Below, one piece after another: positions 46,022 to 58,232 of a DNA stretch of 64,000 bases. Position numbers and translations under genes: made by a program. The notes below the pieces were generated by a model. The model was given only the letters and a program-made list of their open reading frames with translations. It ran no database searches and was not told the DNA's origin. This DNA comes from Tetragonia tetragonoides (taxonomy: Eukaryota > Streptophyta > Magnoliopsida > Caryophyllales > Aizoaceae), in assembly GCA_038025085.1 (NCBI GenBank), contig CM076139.1:43566807-43630806 (forward strand), read 5' to 3'. The stretch's first letter is position 1. Each line of letters opens with the position of its first letter.

Positions 46022-46315
46022 GAAGGTGTCCAACAAATTGTATTGGGATTGTACATCATAAGGGGCGATAACATGTATGTTAGTTCTCTGACGATCTTTT
46101 CATTAGTTCGCAGTTGATCGCATCATTTATGACTTTATAGTGACTGGGGAAGTGGAGCAAAATTCTAGGCTTGGTATTTCTATCTCATGCTTTTAGTATA
46201 ATGGTGTTCCTTGTGCATTGACAGAAGCATCATCGTTGAGCTTGATGAAGACTTGGATGCGCAGATTACATTGTCACAGCTGAGAGGCCATCCTTTGAAG
46301 CCTGTCATTCACTAA
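46022..46315 (+). pseudogene. LSM8: LSM8-like 3' exons (Sm-like U6 snRNA-binding protein), 5' part absent
   Basis: Two exons splice in frame. Exon A (46022-46074, after GAATTGCAG) encodes EGVQQIVLGLYIIRGDN. Exon B (46225-46315, after TTGACAG) encodes SIIVELDEDLDAQITLSQL then RGHPLKPVIH and TAA. These form the C-terminal half of LSM8, including the Sm2 motif (LYIIRGDN), and the usual LRAHPLKPVxH terminus. LSM8 defines the nuclear LSM2-8 ring that binds the U6 snRNA 3' end in splicing. No Sm1 exon (the VDQTISVITNDGR type) is visible within 2.5 kb upstream, so I call it a truncated copy. If a distant 5' exon exists, the locus could still be a gene. The splice sites remain canonical and the frame is intact, so decay is recent or function remains. 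Confidence 0.7.
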
Positions 46316-47058
46316 TCGCAATATATCTATTATAGGGTTCACGAAAATCAGCTGTAAGGTCTCCTGTTTCAAGCTAAGTGAATGGGTGGAGACTATAAGC
46401 GCCACAGAGAAACAGAGATGTTCTGGGAGTCTGGTCTTTAATGCATTTTTCATTGTGTCATCTTCAAAAGTTCTCCAGCCAGAAGCTATCACATTATCGT
46501 TATCTCACTTCTCTATGTAGCCAAGATTTGCCTGATTCTTCCGCTAGTTGGAATATATGGAGCTTGAACCCATGTAGTTGTGACATTTATGGAGTATAAA
46601 TTCTAGTTGCGCAACCCGAGTTCTTTATATATATTGTCTTTATTTATTTTATTTGAAGTTGGAAAGAAGCAACCCACTTTGAGGGTAATGAGACTCGATC
46701 AAATGTCATTGCTGGGGGTAAGTGGGTGATGCGCCACTGCCTCGCCGAGTTCTTTATATGAGCCCAGTAGCTTGCTGTTTTGTATTAAAAAATTTCCTGG
46801 TTGAAATCAGCATCAAAAAGCAAGGAAAAAAAACATTATTGGAAGTTGGAAAGTCAGGCACCTGATGAGCTGAACCTGTTTCTGTTGAGAAGAGTAATAA
46901 GAAGATTATAAATAAGATTTTTGCAAGTTGATCAGCCTTTATTTCCTTTTATATATAGATTAATTTTTGCTTCAAGTCTAATCATTCTTTACAGATGTTA
47001 ATGAAGTCGATAAAGCTGCAAGTACATAGATGTTTGTCTTTAAGAGGGCAAACTCTTA
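46316..47058. other. Possible LSM8 3' UTR and spacer
   Basis: No coding signal. The proximal 300 bases may be the transcribed 3' end of the LSM8-like copy. Confidence 0.35.
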
Positions 47059-48114
47059 TTAGGGAAATGCTACTCGTACACATCAAATTTTTTTAATGCG
47101 GTAGCAGCATGTGATTGGTTATAGAAAAATTAAAGCAAAATAAAATTTTCAAATGTTTTCGTTTAAATTTCAAACATTTTAGCTTAAATTCAAAGGGGAA
47201 TTGGGTTTACTCCCATTATTTTCTCTCTCCTCAATTTTTACCCATTTTATCCCAACAATTCAATTCTCACTAATTTGTGGTAGTGAGTAGTTATTAAAGG
47301 AGAATTTTACTGAGTAGCCATTAAAGGAGTTTTTGAAGAATAGCATGGAGGTTTTATGAGGGGGATTGCTGAAATATGAGAAGGAAAACATGGTGGGTAG
47401 TGAGATTTTGGTAAGGAGGTTTGGAATTTTTGGTTGTATGTGGAGTTCTTGTTCATCATGTTCTTCTTCGTCCTTTTTAAGATGGTGTAAATTTTTGGGA
47501 GTTAGATCTAACTCTTTTTTTTAGTGAAATTAGATCTAACTTTTGGGATTATATTGTTTTGTAATGGATGATTAAACCTATGAATATAAGCATCATGTAA
47601 TTGAAAGCAATTGAAAGCAATTGATTTTCTCTTCCCTTTATTTCTCTGTAATTTGAAAATGGAGGTTCACGATCGCGGAAAAGATATGTGCACTAGTGTT
47701 TGTGAAATTGACCATAGTCGGTACACACTAAGTGTATTCTACACTCTTTATTTTTTTCCTAATAAATAAATTATTGTTTCTAATAAATATATACTTGTTC
47801 CTAATAAAATAAAATGTGCTCATCTGAAATCGATGAAAGAATTATATGTTCTTAATTATTTGGTAACTATATATTTATTAGGGACAATCTTATATTTTTT
47901 AGGAAAAAGTAAACAGTATATGATATACTTTATGTATAAAGCTCATTTTACTTAGTACAATGTCTACTAAAACAATTGACTCAAACAAGCATCAGTTCTT
48001 TTCTTTATATTTTTTTTGCCTCTATCATGAAATCTTCAATTAGAAAGTGGTAGATTTGCAACAAATGATATCACTGCATTTCGTGTACGAGTGGTAAGTA
48101 AATTTTTTTCCTAA
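47059..48114. mobile_element. Candidate TIR element, 1056 bp
   Basis: The left end TTAGGGAAATGCTACTCGTA and the minus-strand right end TTAGGAAAAAAATTTACT, followed by CCACTCGTACAC, share TTAGG, AAA and CTCGTACAC at corresponding places. There is no clear target duplication and no transposase. The interior includes TTCCTAATAAAT-rich DNA that recurs at 49.45 kb. Confidence 0.5.
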
Positions 48115-48354
48115 CGGGTAGTATGAGCTATTTTTTGGAGAGTGAAAAAAGAGTTGTTCATCGTGATTACCAAAATAAAACACAAATAAAATCGGTCTAT
48201 TAATTATGGAAATTAATTTTCCCCAAAAGTATTTTTAGCTATTGTCCACCAACAAAAACAACAATAAATGTAATACAACCCCTTATGGTTCTCACTTTTG
48301 TTTTAAAATCTTACTTATTATTCTCACTCTGGGTGACAACTGAAAAGTTAAGTA

Positions 48355-48452
48355 AGCTATTAGCTTTTTGCATAAGTTGTATAAGAGATTTATCATTTTA
48401 CTAAGTTATTAGTTTTTTGCATAAGTTGTATAAGAGATTTATCATTTTACTA
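48355..48452. repeat. 49-bp tandem duplication
   Basis: Two adjacent copies share TTTTTGCATAAGTTGTATAA followed by GAGATTTATCATTTTACTAA. Confidence 0.85.
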
Positions 48453-48529
48453 ATAACAAATTTTGTAAATTGAATTATTTTCATTTATCCGGGAACACAA
48501 CACCATTCAACTTTGTATTACTAAAGTTA

Positions 48530-49010
48530 ATGATTTAAAGTACTAAAATGATCAATGCCAAATTGCAATCAATGTACTAAAATTAAGCATAAAGTGACTC
48601 ACCTATGATCATTAATGTTCAATATCTTAATCCTATGCTAATCAATCCATGACCACCTTTTCCGAACTTATACACTATCTACTCTATCACACATGAAATA
48701 CCAATGTTTTAGAATTTATCAATGTCAATTTGCAATCAATATATTCATATGAAGAATAAAGTGACTCACCTATGATCACTAATGCTCAATATCTTAATCT
48801 AATGCTAAACAATCCATGATCACCTTTTCTGAACCCATACACTTTGTACCTCCGCCGCACACGAAATACCAATGTTTTGGAATTGATCAATGCTAATTTG
48901 CAATCAATGTATTCAAATGAAGCATAAAGTGACTCACGTATGATCACTAATGATCAATATCTTAATTCTATGCTAATTAATCTATGATCACCTACTTTCC
49001 TGAACCCATA
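48530..49010. repeat. Satellite array 1, ~168-bp monomers
   Basis: The mark ACCTATGATCA (once ACGTATGATCA) stands at 48601, 48768 and 48936 (periods 167 and 168). Monomers carry ACATGAAATACCAATGTTTT-like and TTGCAATCAATGTA blocks. Confidence 0.85.
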
Positions 49011-49789
49011 CTTTTCTGATTACCTACTTATCGATTCTGATTGGTCCAAGAAACCCCATACTCCCTTATATTGGAGAAAAAGTAGGATGGAAAAGGATGA
49101 AACTTCAAAATGAATTGATTAGCTCCTATAAAGCTACAACTCAAATTTACGTCTTAATATACGGAAGATCAACCCAATTCTTTGCTTTGAGTATAAGTAT
49201 TAGACTTCTCAAAATTATCCGTTATTCATTGTGGATGGATAAGTGGATGATTTGAATATAGTATGGATATGTGTTTGGTGGGTAATGGTTTGAAAGAGTC
49301 GTTTGATAGAATCCCCTGGATGGCCTGTCGCCAAATAAAAGGGAACGATCAGTTATTCGCTTGTATTCAATCATAAGGTATTTAATTGGGAAAATTGATG
49401 TCAATGGTGAAATTTTGATACATCTCTTTTCTTTTATAACTTGTCACTCTAATGTTTTTCCTAATATATACAAGGTTGTTCCTAATAAATACACACTTGT
49501 TCCTAATAAAATAAATTTGCTCTTCAGAAATCGTTAAGAATTATTTGTTCCTAATTATTTGGTGATTATATATTAAGGACAATCTTTTACTTTTTTAGGA
49601 AAAAATAAAGAGTGTAGAATTATATGTTCCTAATTATTTGGTTATTACTACAAAGTATTAGTTGTTTTATGGCAAAAATAAGGTTCGCATGCGTAGAGCC
49701 AATTAAGTTTCAACAATCAACAACAATTAACTTATTGGAAAAGTCTTTCGACAATAATACCTCAAGAGTCATACGCATGTACTAATAAT

Positions 49790-50930
49790 CTATCGAATCG
49801 CAAGACTCACCTATGATCATTGATGTTCAATATCTTAGTCCTATGCTAATCAATTATCCATGATCACTTTTTTCGAACCCATATATTATGTACCTCCGTC
49901 GCACATGAAATACCAATGTTTTAGAATTGATATAATGCCGATTTGCGATCAATATATTCAAATGAAGCAAATGAAGCATAAAGTGACTCACCTATGATCA
50001 CTAATGCTCAATATCTTAATCCAATGCTAAACTATCTATGATCAACTTTTTCGAACCATACACTATGTACCTCCGTCGCACATGAAATACCAATGTTTTA
50101 GAATTGATCAATGCCAATATGCAATCAATGTATTCAATTGAAGTATAAAGTGACTCACCTATTATGATCATTAATGTTCAATATCTGAATCCTATGCTAA
50201 TCAACCCATGATCACCTTTTCTGAATCCATACATTATGTACCTCCGTCGCACATGAAATACCAATGTTTTAGCTAGAATTGATCAATGCCAAGTTGCAAT
50301 CAATGTATTCAAATGAAGCATAAAGTGGCTCACCTATGATCACTAATGCTCAATATCTTAATCCAATGCTAAACAATCCATGATCACTTTTCCCGAACAC
50401 ATACACCATGTACCTCCATCGCACATGAAATACCAATGTTTTAGAATTGATCAATGTCAATTTGCAATCAATGTATTCAAATAAAATATAATAAAGTGAC
50501 TCACCTATGATCATAAATGTTCAATATCTTAATCCTGTGGTAATCAATCCATGATCACCTTTTCTGAACCCACACTATGTACCTCCGTCACACATGAAAT
50601 ACCAATGTTTTTAAATTGATCAATGCCAATTTGCAATCAATGTATACAAATGAAGAAATTGAAGCATAAATGACTCACCTATGATCACTAATGCTCAATA
50701 TCTTAATCCAATGTTAAAACAATCCATGATCACCATTTCCGAACACATACATCATGTACCTCCGTCGCACATGCAATACCAATGTTTTAGAATTGATCAA
50801 TTCCAATTTGCAATCAATGTATTCAAATAAAGTATGAAGTGGCTCACCTATGATCACTTAATAATCAGTATCTTAATTCTATTCTAATTAATCCATGATC
50901 ACCTACTTTTCTGAACTCGTACATTATGGC
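49790..50930. repeat. Satellite array 2, 167-181-bp monomers of two alternating types
   Basis: ACCTATGATCA-type marks stand at 49809, 49990, 50157, 50332, 50503, 50677 and 50846 (periods 181, 167, 175, 171, 174, 169). Monomers alternate between CTAATGCTCAATATC/CCAATGCTAAAC and T(T/A)AATGTTCAATATC/CCTATG(C)TAATC types, giving a dimer of about 345 bp. Confidence 0.88.
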
Positions 50931-52890
<1,960 letters not shown>

Positions 52891-53717
52891 AAATATGTTG
52901 AACCGAAAATATTCTCCTTTCTCTCTCCTAGTGTTTTTATCGATTGATGATCTGCTTCCCTCACCTCTGTCATTGCTTCTCTCTCTTCTTCTCCCTTCTT
53001 TCCCATTACTTCTTCTCTTCTTCTCCCTCCTTTCCCAATACTTCTCTCTCTTCCTTCCAAATTCGCAGAAGAAAAAGGATGAGTCGAATTTAGAGAACGA
53101 CTATAACCATAGGGAATTGAAAATTTGAGGTTAGTTTCTTTTGTGCTAATCGAAAATTTAAGGTTACTGTAAACTTTTTTGGGCGATTTTTAATTTGTTG
53201 AAACTAGGGTTTCATGTTTCTGTTTGGATGTAATTATTGTGCTAATTTGTGGTGTTTTTAGTGATTGATGCGATTTTGTTCTAGTTTTATTAATATGCAA
53301 TGTATTGAGGAGAATTGGGGGTTTTAGGGGTTTTGTACGAAAAAGAGGTATTTTTGCTCTTCGTAACTGTTCTCGATTTACATGTGCTTTGAATTGAAAA
53401 TTGTTTGAGAATTGTTTGATTCGAATATATTGATTTGATGTTGTCTCGTGTGAACCTTCATGTTGGTAGAACTATAGAATTCGTTTACCTGTCATACAAT
53501 TTGGGGATAAATTTTACACAATTTAGGGTCACTTATATGAGAAATCATGGTCATTTTAAAGAGAGTACTTATACATGTCAGTTTGTCACTGTAGGGTTAC
53601 TTTAACTGCCATATATTTGGAATAGCTGTACCACAATGAGGGGTCACTTAGTTGTGAATTTAGGGTCACTTTTAAGTGAACATAACATGACTTTCTAAAC
53701 TATTGGGTTTATTTTAG

Positions 53718-53798
53718 GTGCTGCAATTGCTTTGGGCGAGATACCTCAACGAGTCAAGCAACATGAAGATGACGCTAAGTGGCCCTCGAGGTTAGAGG
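53718..53798 (+). other. Exon-like coding segment of unknown family
   Basis: An 81-bp segment after TTTATTTTAG and before GGTATGTG encodes ALGEIPQRVKQHEDDAKWPS and ends RLE. The codon use and clean splice borders look like a captured or host exon. I cannot name the family and see no partner exon. Confidence 0.4.
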
Positions 53799-54407
53799 GT
53801 ATGTGTCTGCAGTCCTTGCTTTATACCCATTATTTGCTGTGGGTGATGCATAAAACATTAGGGGGTCATGGAACACGAGTCATATTGCCATTCTCATATG
53901 ATATGTATCGTCGTAGCATTTCCAGATCTCACTAGTTTATCACATGGTATACTGTGCTCTTGATAAAGATGGGTTTTGAAAACTGAATAGCAGATATTTT
54001 GTGTTGGTTGCCTTTATGCTTGTGCTTAGTTGAACTCCATTATGTCAACAAATCCTGTTCCTAAATAATGTTTGTCTGGTGCCTCATTGTCAAGTTGAAA
54101 ATCATTATGCTGATGTTTGTTCCTTGTGAAGCTTCCATTTCTAGTTTTGAATAGCCTGCCAAGGCTGTCATTTGTGTCATAGTGGAGAATAGGCTGGTTG
54201 GACATAGAGTAGTATGCTTAACATCTACTTCTATTCTGAAAATGAGTGAGATGTAATAATGTGTTGCAATATTCTGCCCCACTATTACAAGCTCCTAGGT
54301 TGTACCAGAATTATTTGCTTAGATGGAATAATATATATATATATATATAAATGACATTACACTAACAACATTGTGAGTTACATTAGTCCCTATTGGTGTG
54401 ATATTGA

Positions 54408-54478
54408 AGCCTATTAGCTCAATTGGTAGAGCAATGTGCTTTGCACAGTGAATGTTGGTTCGAATCCTACGTAGGTTA
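54408..54478 (+). repeat. tRNA-like sequence A
   Basis: It has an acceptor-like AGCCTAT/GTAGGTT pair, a D arm GCTC...GAGC with AATTGGTA loop, and a B box GGTTCGAATCC. In place of a normal anticodon arm it has TGTGC-TTT-GCACA, a stem with a three-base loop. It cannot be a standard tRNA. Confidence 0.6.
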
Positions 54479-54946
54479 CTACTAGACAATTGGGGTCACT
54501 TTTGATTGTAAAAGGGATCACTGACTAGATAGGAACGAAAAGTAATTGTCATATCTACAAACTAAAAACGAGATTGGGGGGTCACTTTAAAAATGGAGAT
54601 GGGTCACTTCTAATATTGTGTAGGGTCACTTGGTCTATCATATTTTTCTTCTCTGAAATAGCTAGAAAGCAGACCATGAATGGAGGCTCAAGTGCAGAGT
54701 CACTTATAGGATGGTGTAAGAACAATGTCAATATCAACAAACTAATAGTTTAAAGTTAACTTCAATAAGATTGAGGGGTCACTTATAGAATTGTGCAGTC
54801 TCACTTATACGTTTATGCAGGGTCTTATAGCATACACATCCTGAATTACTAATTTTTGAACACTAAAAAGGAAGAGGAGTCACTTCTAATGTAATGATTA
54901 AGGATAGCAAGAAGTTTTCACTCAAAAAAAAAAATGGATAGCAAGA

Positions 54947-55016
54947 AGTCTATGTGGGATTTGAACCTATATCTTTTGTGCATTGCACAAATGTTCTACC
55001 ATTGAACTAATAGACT
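54947..55016 (-). repeat. tRNA-like sequence B (inverted relative to A)
   Basis: Minus strand: acceptor arms AGTCTAT/ATAGACT pair perfectly (7 bp), the D arm is GTTC...GAAC, and the B box is GGTTCAAATCC. The middle arm is TTTGTGC-AAT-GCACAAA, again a long stem with a three-base loop. It is clearly the same family as sequence A. Confidence 0.65.
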
Positions 55017-56876
55017 AAAAACGTCAAGTATATACCTGTAGCATGCACAAATAGTACAGATAGTCTCCTAAAGGCATTCCTTTTATCAATAAATAGTCTT
55101 GAGGCATAACAGAACTGAAAGGAAAAAAATACAGATTTCCTAATTGTAGTGACTTATCTACTGACTACACCAGACACAATTTTAGATACACCGCTCCAAG
55201 ATCACAGAGTTTGTTCGCAACGCATAGCAAATAAATGATAATGACTATACTGAACAGTAGCAGAATCACAGAAGCTAACATTCAACAGCAGACACAACAA
55301 CTGAAACAAGTCTTGTAACAATTTGCTAGTATTCTGTTCATTTCTTCTTTGATTGAGCTTTCAAACATAGTATGATAACTACTACACAAACAAGTTAGCA
55401 TGAGCAACAACATCCAGATTGTGGAAGATTTATACAGAGCATCACCATATGGCAGGAAAATGAAATATTGATCTTAGAATCCCAAGTACAACGTACAAAT
55501 GCTCTTCTTATAATAATGCACACATGGGTCACTTACACTGAACACAAGGGTCATTTATACCAGACACAGGGGTCACTCGATCTTGTGTGAAGTAAGAAGT
55601 GACACTAATCAAACAGAAATGGGAACTTCAAAAAATTACATAAGATAATACTAGCCCATTATTTAGTCCATTTATCAAAGGCATTCAAACAAGCCTGAAA
55701 GCAATTTAATCTAACAACAAGAACAACCCGCATTTTCAATGATAGCTACAAAACATAAGACTAATAGCTATGGTAACTTGTTCCAGAAACAAGGGTAACT
55801 TAATCAATATGAAACACTACAAAGCAACACATATTCAGAACTTACATATGAAGGTTGTGTTCAAATTATTGTTAGTGCGTCCAACAATATAGTGATCCTA
55901 GTTCAATCTTAGTTGTACACATAAACTTACTTGAGGGAAAAGTTTCTTATCAGTTGGAAATTCATACTCTTCACTGCCTACATAAGGCACATCTCACAAA
56001 CAGGCATTATGCTAAGGCGTAATGGCAAGGCCCTGCTTCTGGTTTCGCCACAAAATGGGTCACTTTTTAGCTAAATAGGGGTCACTTTTTAGTTAAACAG
56101 AGTCACTTTCTAGAGGAATCAGGAGCATAGAACTTGGATGGAGCCAATCAGTACTTCTAACTTCAACCTTTAACATCTACAGAAATAATAAGAAATGCAA
56201 CTTTAGGAAAAAGAAAATAGAAAAAGAAGTTGACAAACCAAAAATAATAAGAAATGCAATAGGATTGAGGGGTCACTTTAAAAGGACCTAGAGATCACTT
56301 TTGAGACTACGATGCATCACTTTTTAACTAAAGAGGGGTCACCTTATAGCTCAACATGCTGGATTATTATTTTCTGTTCTTTTGACATTAACGCGAGGAT
56401 ACTTCTTTACCAAAGTAGACATCCAAAGCTGATAAGAGTCATTTCAGACATGGACTACAATTAATTTAAACTTTGTACCTTCGCCACTCAAAACCAAGCA
56501 CCTGATAGACTACAAACTCATACACCAAGGGGAAGAAACATAAGTTACATTTTGTTAGTTGAAGTGTCCTAGGATCTGTGAATTGAGCTGAGTTGCACAT
56601 TCATTTCAAACACAATCTTCTACATAGTAGAAGAGCAAGAAGGGAATTTGTTACAACACACTAGCTCAAGCACAGCTTCATGACAAGAGTCATATGTAGA
56701 CAAAGACTTCAAACATGGGATAAGGTACGTCACCAAAAGAGGAAACCCAAAACCAATAATCAGTATAATGAGCATTTATAAAGGTCACTTTTTAATTAAA
56801 TAAGGGTCACTTATTAGTTAAAAAGGGGTCACTTATTTTCTTAACATGCTACCTTCCTTTCTTTTTATTAAATAAA

Positions 56877-57718
56877 TTATCTTAAAAGCCTAGCAGCAAT
56901 AGTTTGCTTTCCATGAGCTCTATGTTTGTTATCTTCTAGATTATCCGAAGCCGAGAAGCATGGGGAAGCCTGTTCACTACGGATGACAAGCGGAAAATCC
57001 AGAGAATCATCCATCAGCTCAGCCACAGCCTATATATAAACCTTAAAACAAAACATGTAAAAACCTCAAATCCCCCACATTTTACACCTCAACCGACATC
57101 ATCATATAACAGTCTATCAATCATCATCATCAAAATCTAAGCTAAAAAAATAATTTCATTCGCCTACAATAATCCATTGACCACAACTGATAGTTACAGC
57201 CATTTAATCTATAAAATACTAAAAAAAAAAAAATCTAAGTGTAAGACTCCACAATTATGCTACAGTATAACATTAGCAATTAGGGTTAAGCCAAAAGCTC
57301 TCAACAAACCTCGAATCTTCAATCAAATGAGCCAAAATTTCACATTTTAGCAATCAATGAACCAAAATTTCGATTGAATTCAAGTACGGCAAACCATTAT
57401 ATAGAATCGTGACCAAAAAAATCAATACAAAGATACACCAACAAAGAAATCATTAATCGCAATTTCACCAATTTCAATTTCCAAAATGAAACCAATGAAC
57501 AAACAAAAAGAATTTATCATCTGGAATTAAATTATCACCTTTGAAAGCTTGTTGTTGAAGATGTCGTCGTCTTCGTTATCTGGTTCCGCTTGTCGGATTG
57601 CTGGAGTCGCAAAAGGACCATCAAAACTCGTGTTCAATGGTGGTGGGTCGAAGGAATGACGAGACAGAAGGGGAGGGTGAGGAGAGAGAAAGAAAAAAAA
57701 TAACGAATGACTAGGCAT
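56877..57718 (-). CDS. Putative two-exon gene inside the Mutator-like element
   Basis: Exon 1 (57718-57539) runs from ATG (MPSHSLFFFFLSPHPPLLSR) to a donor CAAAG/GTGATAAT and ends with the acidic stretch AEPDNEDDDIFNNKLSK. Exon 2 (57029-56877) starts after TATATATAG and encodes AVAELMDDSLDFPLVIRSEQ through TIAARLLR to TAA, in phase. The protein would be 110 residues, with a hydrophobic or low-complexity N terminus and no known domain. Its leader lies in the right inverted end, a typical arrangement for genes carried by MULEs, whose ends act as promoters. Similarity to any known gene was not recognised, and the pyrimidine-rich exon 1 start may be a leader instead of coding. Confidence 0.35.
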
Positions 57719-57877
57719 TAATTTCGTTGGGTGAAAGATAAGAAAAGAGAGAGAGAGAAAAACGAGAAAGTAAGCCCGGTCCAATACAAAAACACGCGTG
57801 TATTTTGAGCCGTGCGATATAACTGATGAATGGATGAGATCGACTTCTCACCATCTCATTCTAGGGACCCTTCTCAC

Positions 57878-57880
<3 letters not shown>

Positions 57881-57948
<68 letters not shown>
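57881..57948. repeat. (AT)34 microsatellite
   Basis: Uninterrupted AT run between the Mutator-like right end and the tRNA-like sequence. Confidence 0.95.
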
Positions 57949-57949
<1 letters not shown>

Positions 57950-57951
<2 letters not shown>

Positions 57952-58047
57952 TTTAAGGGAGGCACGGAGGCCAATACGAACCTGAAATCTAATGTATTTA
58001 GGAGTCCACGACCTCAATCTTAACCACTAAACCAAGACCTCATTTGC
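57950..58047 (-). repeat. tRNA-like / SINE-like sequence with AT tail
   Basis: Minus strand: GAGGTCTTGGTTTAGTGG (A-box-like) and later CAGGTTCGTATTGG (B-box-like), then CCTCCCTTAAACC and the (TA)n run. Head plus simple-repeat tail is the layout of a tRNA-derived SINE. Confidence 0.45.
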
Positions 58048-58180
58048 TTCAATTGTTTTATATGTTGGCAGATTAGGTTTGATAAAACGACACTTATTTG
58101 GCAAATAAACTTCCATTGGCAATGTGGTTATTCTCCCAAAGATTTTTTTTTTTTTTTGGCAAAAGTCCCAAAGTCAAATC

Positions 58181-58228
<48 letters not shown>
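58181..58228. repeat. (ATT)n microsatellite
   Basis: About 16 uninterrupted TAT/ATT units. Confidence 0.95.

Positions 58229-58232
<4 letters not shown>

Larger units (their letters stand above)
47745..49640. repeat. Dispersed direct repeat of about 170 bp (two copies)
   Basis: The stretch at 47755-47925 (TATACTTGTTCCTAATAAAA, TAATTATTTGGTAACTATAT, TAGGAAAAAGTAAACAG) recurs at 49455-49625 with the same order of blocks. Confidence 0.75.
53500..56850 (+). repeat. Dispersed GGGTCACTT words
   Basis: GGGTCACTT or close variants occur at least fifteen times on the plus strand (for example 53523, 53639, 54489, 54577, 54600, 54624, 54775, 55528, 56056, 56079, 56268, 56825), often in clusters of two or three about 20-25 bases apart. 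Confidence 0.8.

Noticed and set aside
48530..50930. CRISPR-like regular repeats
   Set aside because: Monomers are 167-181 bp with no conserved short repeat plus unique spacer layout. It is a plant satellite.
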